Source: Candidatus Bipolaricaulota bacterium (GTDB lineage: Bacteria > Bipolaricaulota > Bipolaricaulia > RBG-16-55-9 > DRXL01). From it: a stretch of DNA of 21,274 bases. The position numbers and the translations under genes were made by a program. The notes under the pieces were generated by a model. That model saw nothing but the letters and a program-made list of their open reading frames with translations, searched no databases and was not told the origin of the DNA. Each line of letters starts with the position of its first letter. Position 1 is the first letter of the stretch. Positions 6,031-13,267 of the stretch are shown here, piece by piece. The stretch spans positions 1-21,274 of the forward strand of contig JAOAIA010000022.1 in the NCBI GenBank assembly GCA_026414955.1, in the 5' to 3' direction.

Positions 6031-7161
6031 TCACACGAAGCTGTGCAAGCTCGCTACAAAGTAATTGATCCCGATCCACGCGTAGAGCACCGCGAGATAC
6101 CCTAAGACGGAGAGCCATGCGACCAAGCCGCCGCGCCACCCCGGATCGCGTGCCCCCCACGTCAGCCGCGCGTGCAGATAGACCGCATAGACTAACGCTG
6201 TCACGAGCATCGCTGTCTCTTTCGGGTCCCAGCCCCAGTAGCGACCCCACGCGTGCTCTGCCCAGATCCCGCCGAAGACCAAGCCCCCAATGGCGTAGAA
6301 CGGAAACCCAAGCGCGTTGCAGCGATAGATCATCTCTTCTAGGCTCTCTAATCGCTCCCACATGACGGACTGGCTCCCCCTATGCACGAAGAGCAAGAGC
6401 CAACCAAAGCCAGCACAGGGCGCGACAAAGAGCGCTCCTGCAGCGAGCATCTTCAGCGGTTGGAGCGTAGCAAAGAGCGGGATCACCCCGAAGATCGTCA
6501 CGACCACAGCCCCAAGCAATGCCCCAGCGAGCAGCAAGACTTTTCTCTCGTAGCGGCGCCATAGATAGACGAGTGTTGCGCCAAAGCCGCTGGTGAAGAA
6601 CGCGATCCCGATCACCATGAAGAGCACGTGAATGGTCAGCCAGTAGCTCTGCAAGCTCGCGGGGACGCCCGTAGGGGCACTGGGGGCAAAGCTCGGTGAA
6701 GCAGCAACTGAGAGCATCACGAACGCCGCGCCGGTGACGAAGACCCCAACTTGCTTGATCTGAAATCTGCGCTCCAGCACAAAATACACTAACGGGATGA
6801 GCCATGAGAAGAACGTCAACGTCTCATAGGTCGTCGAGAGGGGCAAGAGAAAGACTTTCACCCACTGGGAGGCGTGGCCCAGCTCCATCGCGCGGGCGAT
6901 GACGCCCGCTGTAGCGATGATGAGACTGACCCCAAGGGCGCGTGTCGCCCAGACGCCCCACGCCATATCTGAGAGACTCCATGATATACTCGGAGCGATA
7001 ACGCCGAATGACCTCTCCCCCACCCCCTCCCCTAAAGGGGGAGGGGAGTCCCCCCTTCCCTTGAGAAAAGGGGGCTTCACAACATACAGTAAATAGAGCA
7101 CGAATGTGACGAAGTAGCTGAGGGTGCTCAGATAGAAGAGCAGCACACTGGGGTATCTCAC
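6031..7161 (-). CDS. ccsA: Cytochrome c biogenesis protein CcsA/ResC (heme handling), with an in-frame repeat insertion
   Basis: This multi-span membrane protein is the heme-handling half of the System II cytochrome c synthetase. The heme-binding WWD-type motif is present near residues 300-315 as WGRYWGWDPKETAML, followed by a conserved histidine-containing helix (YAVYLHARL). The C-terminal LYAWIGINYFVASLHSF is also typical. GTG 7161 is chosen: GGAGGAG lies 4-5 nt upstream, whereas GTG 7176 would include that site. This gives 376 aa. Residues about 29-55, between the first span and the next, are encoded by a GC-rich double palindrome and read PPFLKGRGDSPPPLGEG. That composition is unlike the rest and looks like a mobile repeat (see the repeat entry). 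The gene follows resB by 19 nt in the resA-resB-ccsA operon. Confidence 0.92.
   Translation of the reverse strand: MRYPSVLLFYLSTLSYFVTFVLYLLYVVKPPFLKGRGDSPPPLGEGVGERSFGVIAPSISWSLSDMAWGVWATRALGVSLIIATAGVIARAMELGHASQWVKVFLLPLSTTYETLTFFSWLIPLVYFVLERRFQIKQVGVFVTGAAFVMLSVAASPSFAPSAPTGVPASLQSYWLTIHVLFMVIGIAFFTSGFGATLVYLWRRYERKVLLLAGALLGAVVVTIFGVIPLFATLQPLKMLAAGALFVAPCAGFGWLLLFVHRGSQSVMWERLESLEEMIYRCNALGFPFYAIGGLVFGGIWAEHAWGRYWGWDPKETAMLVTALVYAVYLHARLTWGARDPGWRGGLVAWLSVLGYLAVLYAWIGINYFVASLHSFV
7008..7080. repeat. Palindromic interspersed repeat inserted in frame in ccsA
   Basis: Two adjacent inverted repeats are visible. CCCCTCCCC (7024-7032) pairs with GGGGAGGGG (7038-7046) around a 5-nt loop, and CCCCCTT (7051-7057) pairs with AAGGGGG (7068-7074). 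The translation PPFLKGRG...SPPPLGEGVGE on the coding strand is the characteristic product of a widespread family of short palindromic intergenic repeats that I have seen in many unrelated genomes. The element keeps the ccsA frame open. The exact ends are uncertain. Confidence 0.7.
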
Positions 7162-7180
7162 GATCTCCTCCTTCACGGAT

Positions 7181-8593
7181 TTATGCGACTAACTCCGGCT
7201 CAGGGTGCGTCACGATCTGAAGCCGTTCGATCTCCGCAACCAGACGCCGGAACTCCTCCGCAAACGATTTGAGATTATTGCGCACCGTCCCGGCAACGAC
7301 GATCTCGTTCTCTGCGATGTGAACCCAGATCTGTCGGTGCTTGAAGTACATGTGCACGAGCAAGCCGAGAATAACCAAGAGAAACCCAAAGTAGACGACC
7401 GGGCGACCGGGGTCTTTGGTGATTTGTAAGCCCGTAAATTCTGGAGCGGTCATGCCTATGAGCTTGACTCTGTAGGGCATCTCGCCGCCGACGCGGGCCA
7501 TCGTCGTCTCCCAAACAGTTTGCATCTCCGGGCGGGAGAAGGCCCAGGTGCGCATAATTCTGAGCCCGTGGGCATCGTAGATTTCCACGAAGACGGCGGG
7601 GTTTTCCAGACGCTGCGTCCGGCTATACGCGATGAGATTCTCTGTCAGAGCAAAATCGGGCAGAAACGCGCCGATCTTCACAAAGATATTCTCTGAGGGG
7701 ACTTCAAAGCCGTCGGTGACCGTGCCCACAAACTCCCCAAGCACTGTGCCGTCGGCGCGAACGAGCGCGAGCGTGACGCGCGCTGCCCCCTGCCAATCTG
7801 TGCCGAACGCCGACTGATAGACATTGTAGCCCTTGTAGCGCAGCGGCGCGTTCACCTCGATAGTCTTTGTCAGTATCTCTTTGTCGTTCTCGATCACGGT
7901 GAGTTCGGTGTGCCAGTCCATGACGCGCTCGGAGTCTTGATAGTTTTCGCTCCAGAATCGATTCACGCGCACCGCAAAATCCGCGCCGGGCAGCCTGATA
8001 ATATCCCCCTGATGGGCGATCTCAAATGTTCTGTACCCGAAGAGCATCGTCACCAGCCCGCCGCCTATGACAATCAAGAGACTGATATGAAAGACGTCTA
8101 TGCCGAAGCGCTCCCAGCGCCATTTCTCGGCGAGAATTTGCGAATTCTGCTCGCGCAGGCGATAGCCGTGACGCTGGAGCAGCGCGCGAATCTTTGGCCC
8201 TCCCTCTGGAGCAACAGGGCCGGAGATCACGTGAGAGTGCTCGAAGCGCCGCAAACTGTCGGGGGGAATAAAGCCCATAGGGAGCTTCCAGTAGCGCCAT
8301 GAAGCTATCAGTCTTTTATAGGTGCACGCGGAGAGATTGAGCGTGAACAACGCCATCACAAAGAGAAAGTACCATGACCCGAAGATATTCGTAAGCTGAA
8401 GCTTCTTGAGGGTGTTATAGCCCTCAACGCCGTAGCGCGCAATATAGTCAACCTCGCGGGTGAACGTCTCTTGGGGGATGAGCGTGCCCACGAGCGCCAA
8501 GAGCGCGATGAGCGAGATCAGAACAACCGCGAGCGTGACCGACGTAAAGAACGTATAGAGATCGCGGGCGACTTCCCGAAAGAATGCGCTCAT
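7181..8593 (-). CDS. resB: Cytochrome c biogenesis protein ResB/Ccs1
   Basis: ResB is the partner of CcsA in System II and supports delivery of reduced apocytochrome and heme at the outer face of the membrane. The 470-aa product shows three N-terminal spans (about 17-40, 72-92 and 178-200), a large extracytoplasmic beta domain with the family motif APLRYKGYNVYQS, and a final span at about 405-425 followed by a cytoplasmic tail. A histidine opens the third span (DVFHISLLIVIGGG), as in the family. ATG 8593 overlaps the resA stop by 4 nt. A longer open frame runs upstream across resA, but ATG 8593 aligns with the usual N-terminus. Confidence 0.93.
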   Translation of the reverse strand: MSAFFREVARDLYTFFTSVTLAVVLISLIALLALVGTLIPQETFTREVDYIARYGVEGYNTLKKLQLTNIFGSWYFLFVMALFTLNLSACTYKRLIASWRYWKLPMGFIPPDSLRRFEHSHVISGPVAPEGGPKIRALLQRHGYRLREQNSQILAEKWRWERFGIDVFHISLLIVIGGGLVTMLFGYRTFEIAHQGDIIRLPGADFAVRVNRFWSENYQDSERVMDWHTELTVIENDKEILTKTIEVNAPLRYKGYNVYQSAFGTDWQGAARVTLALVRADGTVLGEFVGTVTDGFEVPSENIFVKIGAFLPDFALTENLIAYSRTQRLENPAVFVEIYDAHGLRIMRTWAFSRPEMQTVWETTMARVGGEMPYRVKLIGMTAPEFTGLQITKDPGRPVVYFGFLLVILGLLVHMYFKHRQIWVHIAENEIVVAGTVRNNLKSFAEEFRRLVAEIERLQIVTHPEPELVA

Positions 8594-9240
8594 GGGTGAC
8601 TCTCGTGCGAGTCGAAGGCTCGCGTGGTCTTCTGAAACGCTGTGATCATATCGGCAACGCTCATCGAGCCGAGCCACTTGCCGCGGATGATCCCATCTTC
8701 GTCAATGAAGAAGCTCGTGGGGAGTCCTGTCAGCTCATAGAGCACGAAGATTTTTCCGTTGGTGTCCAGCAGATTCGTATACGCGACCCCGTATTGATGG
8801 AGAAACTCTTGCACGGTTGCCAGCTGATCGTTCCAGTTGATGCCGATGACGTGAATCTTTTCGCCGTATTGGGTGAAGAACTCTTGGAGGTCGGGCATCT
8901 CCTTGCGACACGGGGGGCACCAGCTCGCCCAGAAGTTTAACAAGACGGGCTTGCCGCGCAGCGCGCTCAAGCGCACGCTCTGGCCGTGCATATCTGGCAA
9001 CTCAAAGTCTGGGGCACGGAAGCCCAAGGCCGGGCGCTCCGCGTCGAAGTGCAGCGCAGCGTTCTTATCGAGAAAGACCCCTTGCTTGAATTTCAGAACG
9101 AACTCGTTGATCTGGTCTTCACGACGCAGAGCGCCTGGGGCTTGCGGGCCGGGATTGTAAAAGAAGTACGAATACGTGATCAGCCCGATCCATCCGAGAC
9201 CCGCCAGCATAAGCACTCCGACAAACAGCCTTTTCGCCAT
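8590..9240 (-). CDS. resA: ResA-like membrane-anchored thiol-disulfide oxidoreductase
   Basis: This 216-aa protein has an N-terminal signal-anchor (about 5-27) and a thioredoxin-fold domain of the TlpA/ResA type. The redox motif W107-C-P-P-C111 is preceded by PVLLNFWAS, and the conserved cis-proline segment is TGLPTSFFID. ResA keeps the CXXCH cysteines of apocytochrome c reduced before heme attachment. About 45 residues between anchor and domain (ALRREDQINEF onward) form an additional linker. ATG 9240 is preferred to the upstream GTG because TATAAT lies 9 nt upstream of it, so the mRNA should start at or within a few bases of the ATG. It is the first gene of the resA-resB-ccsA operon. Confidence 0.92.
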   Translation of the reverse strand: MAKRLFVGVLMLAGLGWIGLITYSYFFYNPGPQAPGALRREDQINEFVLKFKQGVFLDKNAALHFDAERPALGFRAPDFELPDMHGQSVRLSALRGKPVLLNFWASWCPPCRKEMPDLQEFFTQYGEKIHVIGINWNDQLATVQEFLHQYGVAYTNLLDTNGKIFVLYELTGLPTSFFIDEDGIIRGKWLGSMSVADMITAFQKTTRAFDSHESHP

Positions 9241-9249
9241 CGCCAGAAA

Positions 9250-9278
9250 ATTATATAGAGCGTAGAACACTCAAGCAA
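9250..9278 (-). promoter_or_regulatory. Leaderless resA promoter (TTGCTT - 17 - TATAAT)
   Basis: On the minus strand, TTGCTT (9273-9278) and a perfect TATAAT (9250-9255) are separated by 17 nt. The -10 ends 9 nt before ATG 9240, predicting transcription start at about 9243. No ribosome site fits in between. Confidence 0.72.
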
Positions 9279-9283
9279 GCCGT

Positions 9284-9312
9284 TTGAAAATGCCCCCGCA
9301 CTTCGGTAAACT
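9284..9312 (+). promoter_or_regulatory. yidC promoter (TTGAAA - 17 - TAAACT)
   Basis: TTGAAA (9284-9289) and TAAACT (9307-9312) are separated by 17 nt. The predicted start at about 9319 is about 7 nt before ATG 9326, so the mRNA is nearly leaderless. The -35 is only 5 nt from the divergent resA -35 (9273-9278). The TTG that opens the longest yidC frame is this -35 box. Confidence 0.72.
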
Positions 9313-9325
9313 GAAAATGGCTGCC

Positions 9326-10951
9326 ATGAGCATTCGCGTGTATTTCAGTGTCGCTGTTCTTATCGGCCTGTCTGTGTTCACTGTTCCAGCTCAGGACCTG
9401 CGCACCCAGATAGCAACGCGCTGGCTGAGTGACGCGAGTCCGCGCGATCTCGAAATCAAGACGGGCTTAGTCAGCTATATCTTCTCTGAAGCCGGCGGGA
9501 CGCTCAAGAGCGCCTATCTCTATTTCTCTGTCCCCTGGGGGAATCCGCCGGTTGAGATCTTGCCCGATGTCACGATCAAGCCTGAAGATCACTCGCGACT
9601 CTTTGCGGCCAGTGCCGTGTTTCCGTTCGCGCTCACCGTTGGCTCGGTCTCCTCACAAGCTCCCTATCAAGCAGAGGTACTCTCCAGTGAAACCCCCAAA
9701 GTTCAAAGGGTGACGTTCACCCATCAGAGCGACCCACTCAAGATCACAAAGACTTTCACAGTGATCAATGCACCAGAGTATACGGTGGGCGTGGAGGTGC
9801 ACCTAGAGAATCTCTCTTCAGGGGCGCTCTCGCTCCCCGAAGGGTTTCAGCTGACTTTGGGAGCGGGCGTGCAAGATGCGCACTCCAAGGCACGGTTTCT
9901 CTTTGACGGCGTGCGCGCACACGAGATCCTGCAGAATTATAAGAATTTTGAAGGCTTGGGGTTTGTCGGCACTGATCTCATGCTCTGGCTCAGCAACGAT
10001 CAGAGCGATGTCCACCCCTGGGTGAGCACCGACGCCAAAGGGAGACAAGTCTTAGGGGTGCGCTCCCAAGGGCTGACGCTCGCGCCGGGCGAGCGCCGGA
10101 CGTATCGCTTCACGCTCTATGCTGGGCGGCTCAATCTCGTCTTCTTGGAGCAAGCAGGATTGGAGCACGTCACCAATCACGGCCTGTGGAGTCAAGCCCT
10201 CGCCGGTGTGACAAAATTTCTCAATATACTCTACGCATACACGGGCAACTACGGCTGGGCGCTCATCCTCTTCACGCTCATCATTCGGCTGCTCATGTAC
10301 CCGCTGACGCGCGCGCAATTTCACTCCATGGCCAAGATGAAAGAGATCCAACCCAAATTAGAGAAGCTCCAAGCGCGTTACCCATCGCTGACGCAACTGC
10401 GCGCGATGTATCCCAAGATGTCCGAGGACGAGCTGAAGCGGCGCGCCCGCGAGAACCGCGAAGAACTCACAAAAAAACAGATGGAACTCTTCCGCAAGGA
10501 AGGGGTCAACCCCCTGGGCGGGTGCCTGCCGGTGCTCTTGCAGATCCCTATCTTTATCTTGCTGTGGCGCGTGATCGTCTACAGCGCCGAGGCGATCCAT
10601 CTCAGCCCGGGATTCTTATGGATGAGCGACCTCAGCCAGCACGACTCGCTCTATATTATCGTGGCGTTGACGGTGCTAGCCCAGATCGTGCAAGGGAAGC
10701 TCACGCCGGTGCCTACCGCCAGCGGGCAGAGCCAAGTGATGACCTGGCTCTTCCCAATCGTCTTCGGCTTCCTGCTGAAAGACCTGTCATCGGGGCTATG
10801 GCTGCACTATTTTGTCTCGACGCTGGTGCAGGTGGGGCAACAACTCGTAGTGATGTGGGAGCTGCGCCGCCAGCCCAAGCCCGTCACGCCCGAATCCGAA
10901 GAGACCCCAGAGGCAGCTCACGATGGACCCAAAGATCACGCAAGCCATTGA
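9326..10951 (+). CDS. yidC: Membrane protein insertase YidC
   Basis: YidC inserts inner-membrane proteins alone or with Sec. This 541-aa protein has the diderm architecture. The N-terminal signal/first span is at 4-20, and a large periplasmic beta-sandwich domain covers about 25-275. The core spans begin with YGWALILFTLIIRLLMYPLT, holding the conserved groove arginine (R321). A charged cytoplasmic hairpin (about 335-390) follows, then NPLGGCLPVLLQIPIFILLW and two further spans. The C-terminal tail is hydrophilic and rich in Pro and Glu. ATG 9326 is chosen from the promoter position; ATG 9317 lies at or before the expected transcription start. The last 29 nt overlap jag in another frame. Confidence 0.95.
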   Translation: MSIRVYFSVAVLIGLSVFTVPAQDLRTQIATRWLSDASPRDLEIKTGLVSYIFSEAGGTLKSAYLYFSVPWGNPPVEILPDVTIKPEDHSRLFAASAVFPFALTVGSVSSQAPYQAEVLSSETPKVQRVTFTHQSDPLKITKTFTVINAPEYTVGVEVHLENLSSGALSLPEGFQLTLGAGVQDAHSKARFLFDGVRAHEILQNYKNFEGLGFVGTDLMLWLSNDQSDVHPWVSTDAKGRQVLGVRSQGLTLAPGERRTYRFTLYAGRLNLVFLEQAGLEHVTNHGLWSQALAGVTKFLNILYAYTGNYGWALILFTLIIRLLMYPLTRAQFHSMAKMKEIQPKLEKLQARYPSLTQLRAMYPKMSEDELKRRARENREELTKKQMELFRKEGVNPLGGCLPVLLQIPIFILLWRVIVYSAEAIHLSPGFLWMSDLSQHDSLYIIVALTVLAQIVQGKLTPVPTASGQSQVMTWLFPIVFGFLLKDLSSGLWLHYFVSTLVQVGQQLVVMWELRRQPKPVTPESEETPEAAHDGPKDHASH

Positions 10952-11375
10952 GACGTTTCTTCAAGAGCTCTTTCGCATCGCCGGGGAGACCGCATTGCTT
11001 CGGGTAGCGGAGAGCGATGAGGGGCTGCTGATTGATCTCCAAGGCGCCCAGGTCTTCGTGGGGCAGAACCAGCGGGCGCTGCGCGCGCTCGCGCACGTGG
11101 TCGAGATTTATATCAAGCGAACGCTCGGCACAGACGTGAGCGTGCAGATAGACGCGGACGGCTATCGGGAGCGGCGCAAGTCCGAGTTGAGAGAGCTGGC
11201 GTTCCAGTGGGCGGAGGAGGCCCTGCGCGAGCGGAAGAAGATCGTGCTTGACCCGATGGAGCCGTACGAGCGCAAGGCCATTCATGAGGCGCTCAGTGGC
11301 TTTCCCAAGGTGCGCACCTACAGCGAGGGCCAGGGGGAAGAGCGCAGAGTCGTGATTGAGCCAATCTCGCCATAG
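10923..11375 (+). CDS. jag: Jag/KhpB-type KH-R3H RNA-binding protein
   Basis: The 150-aa protein has an N-terminal KH-like domain (to about residue 75) in which GAQVFVGQNQRALRALAHVVEIY corresponds to the KH and following helix. A C-terminal R3H domain contains the R-x3-H motif in YERKAIHEAL (about 114-123) and the closing SEGQGEERRVVIEP strand. The Jag_N domain found in Bacillus and Clostridium homologues is missing, so this is the short form. Jag/KhpB binds RNA and affects cell division or envelope homeostasis in Gram-positive bacteria. Its place after yidC, here overlapping it by 29 nt, is a classic linkage. Confidence 0.93.
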   Translation: MDPKITQAIETFLQELFRIAGETALLRVAESDEGLLIDLQGAQVFVGQNQRALRALAHVVEIYIKRTLGTDVSVQIDADGYRERRKSELRELAFQWAEEALRERKKIVLDPMEPYERKAIHEALSGFPKVRTYSEGQGEERRVVIEPISP

Positions 11376-11377
11376 CC

Positions 11378-11393
11378 GGTGACTGAAGTCACC
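11378..11393. repeat. Short perfect palindrome GGTGACTGAAGTCACC
   Basis: The two 7-nt arms are perfectly complementary around a GA centre and lie 2 nt after the jag stop. AGCCGGTGACT at its left edge recurs, inverted, at 16830-16860, so both may be remnants of one interspersed repeat family. No T tract follows, so it is not a typical terminator. The rest of the 122-nt gap to 11498 shows no clear feature to me. Confidence 0.5.
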
Positions 11394-11497
11394 CTCTCGC
11401 AAGACAAAGATCACTCGCTCGTGCTTCCGACAGTCCTTCCGTCTCTGAAAGATCTTTTTTAGACTCTCGGCGTACAAAGGGGGATTCCGCCAGAAAG

Positions 11498-13267
11498 ATG
11501 CTGAGCAGACTCGTGCGCCAGAGAGGGGTGCTTCATCTCATTGCTCTCATCCCCCTCTCTCTCTTCTTGTTCGACCTGAAGCTGTGGGGCGCGATAGTTG
11601 GAGCTGCCCTGCTCGTGGGCACAGCGGCGCTCGCCCGGCGCTGGTGGCTCGATCTCATCAGTCTGGCCCTGGCAGCCCTGATCGCGTACGGTGCGGGCTA
11701 TCGCATCGAGTTCCTCACCAACCCCCAAGGGGGTTTTTTCTATCTGCACCAGTGGAGCTGGCTCCTCACTCTTGGCTGGATCATCGCTGTCAGCCAGGGG
11801 GTCTTCGTGCTAGGGCAGCTCGATCCTACGGGAAAGCTCTTGACGAAGGTATTAATCATCTCTGGTGGTGCGTTAGCACTGATCACTCTCTGGCAAGGGC
11901 AGTGGCTTGGCGTGTTGTTCCTGGCAGCTTTGCTGGGGATTGTGATGGGGTTGCGAACATCTGCCGTGCCTCCAGAGCGGTGGAGCCGCGCTATCGGCTA
12001 CGGGTTTGCGCTCGCAGCCATCGTGGGCCTAGTGAAGACGACCGCATCGGTCGCGCTGCTTGCCCCTCTGATCGCGCTGGGGTTGCCGTTCACGGGCACG
12101 CTCTCGATCGTCTACAGCCATAGGCTTCCTCTCCCATGGTGGGACGAGCTGAAGATAGGGCGTTCGCGGGCGCTCGTGGTGTTCTATCTTCTCTCGGCTT
12201 ATGCGAGCGTCCTAGTGTTCTTAGCAACGCGCGTGGAGTTTGAAGTTTTGGCTTGGGTGGTGGGGGTGACCAGTATAGCCTTAGGGCTTCTCATCTGGGC
12301 TATGGTGCGTCTTCCCCTGAGCACCGCGAACAAATTCGTGCTCTTTGGGACGCCCATAGATTCCCTGTCCCTTGACGAAGCCGTGCAGAGGGTAGAAAGC
12401 TTTCTGAGCGCTCGTGCTGCAGCACTCGTGTGCACGCCGGACACGACGGCGCTCGTGCGCGCCCAACGAGACCGCACGCTCAGGGAGATCTACGAGCGAG
12501 CTGATCTGGTGACTCCTGACGGCACGGGGATCGTGTGGGCCGGGCGACTGCTCGGAGCGCCGCTGCGAGGGCGCGTCTCCGGGATTGATCTGCTCGAAAA
12601 GCTCTTTGCTAACTGGGCGCACAGCCGGGCGCCCCTACGAGTCTTCCTGTTAGGCGCAGCGCCGGGCGTTGCTGACCAAGCGGCGCGGAAGCTGCGCGAC
12701 AGATACCCAAATCTGCAGATCGTGGGGGCGCATCACGGGTATTTTTGCCCCGAGGAGAACGAACAGATTCTCTCTCTGATAAACCGGGCGCAGCCCGATC
12801 TCGTGTTAGTCGGGCTGGGTGTGCCCAAGCAAGAGCTGTGGATGTTTGAAAACCGCGCGAAACTCAACGTCTCGGTGCTCATGGGGGTTGGGGGGTGCTT
12901 CGACGTGTGGGCTGGGAGATTCAAGCGTGCGCCCACGGGCTGGCAGCGTCTGGGCTTGGAATGGCTCTATCGAGTTTTCCAAGAGCCGAGAAGGCTCGTG
13001 CGCGTCAGTGCGATTCCGATCTTTGTAGGGCAGCTTGCTTTGATAAAAATCGCTTCCTTGCTCTGTGATTACATTACAGTGCACGGCTCCAGGATATCTT
13101 CGATCTCCAACTGTACTTGGGGGCGGCCCGTCCAAGTGTCGCAGCCGAGCTTGAACGCTAACCCCACCGTGCCCGCACGCTCGACCTCATACGCGAACCC
13201 CCCAAGCGAAAACCCGATCGCTGAGAACTCCCTTCCCCCAGCTTCGATTCTGAGCTTGAGATGTTGA
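11498..13267 (+). CDS. Fusion: degenerate WecA/TagO-like membrane domain + WecG/TagA glycosyltransferase
   Basis: Residues about 1-270 form a multi-span domain that follows polyprenyl-phosphate GlcNAc-1-phosphate transferases (WecA/TagO) almost collinearly. GYRIEFLTNP, the WSWLLTLGWII span and LLAPLIALGLPFTGTL have clear counterparts. The catalytic signatures are gone: the DD pair after the early span is replaced by ARRWWLD, the NxxDGLDG segment reads GVFVLGQLDPTG, and the later MGDSG is lost. Residues about 277-515 are a WecG/TagA/CpsF domain (CTPDTTALVRAQRD, VTPDGTGIVWAGRLLG, VLVGLGVPKQELWM, GVGGCFDVWAG) that transfers a sugar, for example ManNAc, onto a lipid-linked GlcNAc acceptor. The membrane part probably anchors or presents the lipid substrate (inference). 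From residue 524 on, the tail is antisense to recJ and looks non-homologous. No clear ribosome site precedes ATG 11498. Confidence 0.85.
   Translation: MLSRLVRQRGVLHLIALIPLSLFLFDLKLWGAIVGAALLVGTAALARRWWLDLISLALAALIAYGAGYRIEFLTNPQGGFFYLHQWSWLLTLGWIIAVSQGVFVLGQLDPTGKLLTKVLIISGGALALITLWQGQWLGVLFLAALLGIVMGLRTSAVPPERWSRAIGYGFALAAIVGLVKTTASVALLAPLIALGLPFTGTLSIVYSHRLPLPWWDELKIGRSRALVVFYLLSAYASVLVFLATRVEFEVLAWVVGVTSIALGLLIWAMVRLPLSTANKFVLFGTPIDSLSLDEAVQRVESFLSARAAALVCTPDTTALVRAQRDRTLREIYERADLVTPDGTGIVWAGRLLGAPLRGRVSGIDLLEKLFANWAHSRAPLRVFLLGAAPGVADQAARKLRDRYPNLQIVGAHHGYFCPEENEQILSLINRAQPDLVLVGLGVPKQELWMFENRAKLNVSVLMGVGGCFDVWAGRFKRAPTGWQRLGLEWLYRVFQEPRRLVRVSAIPIFVGQLALIKIASLLCDYITVHGSRISSISNCTWGRPVQVSQPSLNANPTVPARSTSYANPPSENPIAENSLPPASILSLRC

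Noticed and set aside
7023..7046. GC-rich hairpin as an intrinsic terminator
   Set aside because: It lies inside the ccsA coding sequence, has no T tract, and fits the interspersed repeat pattern better.
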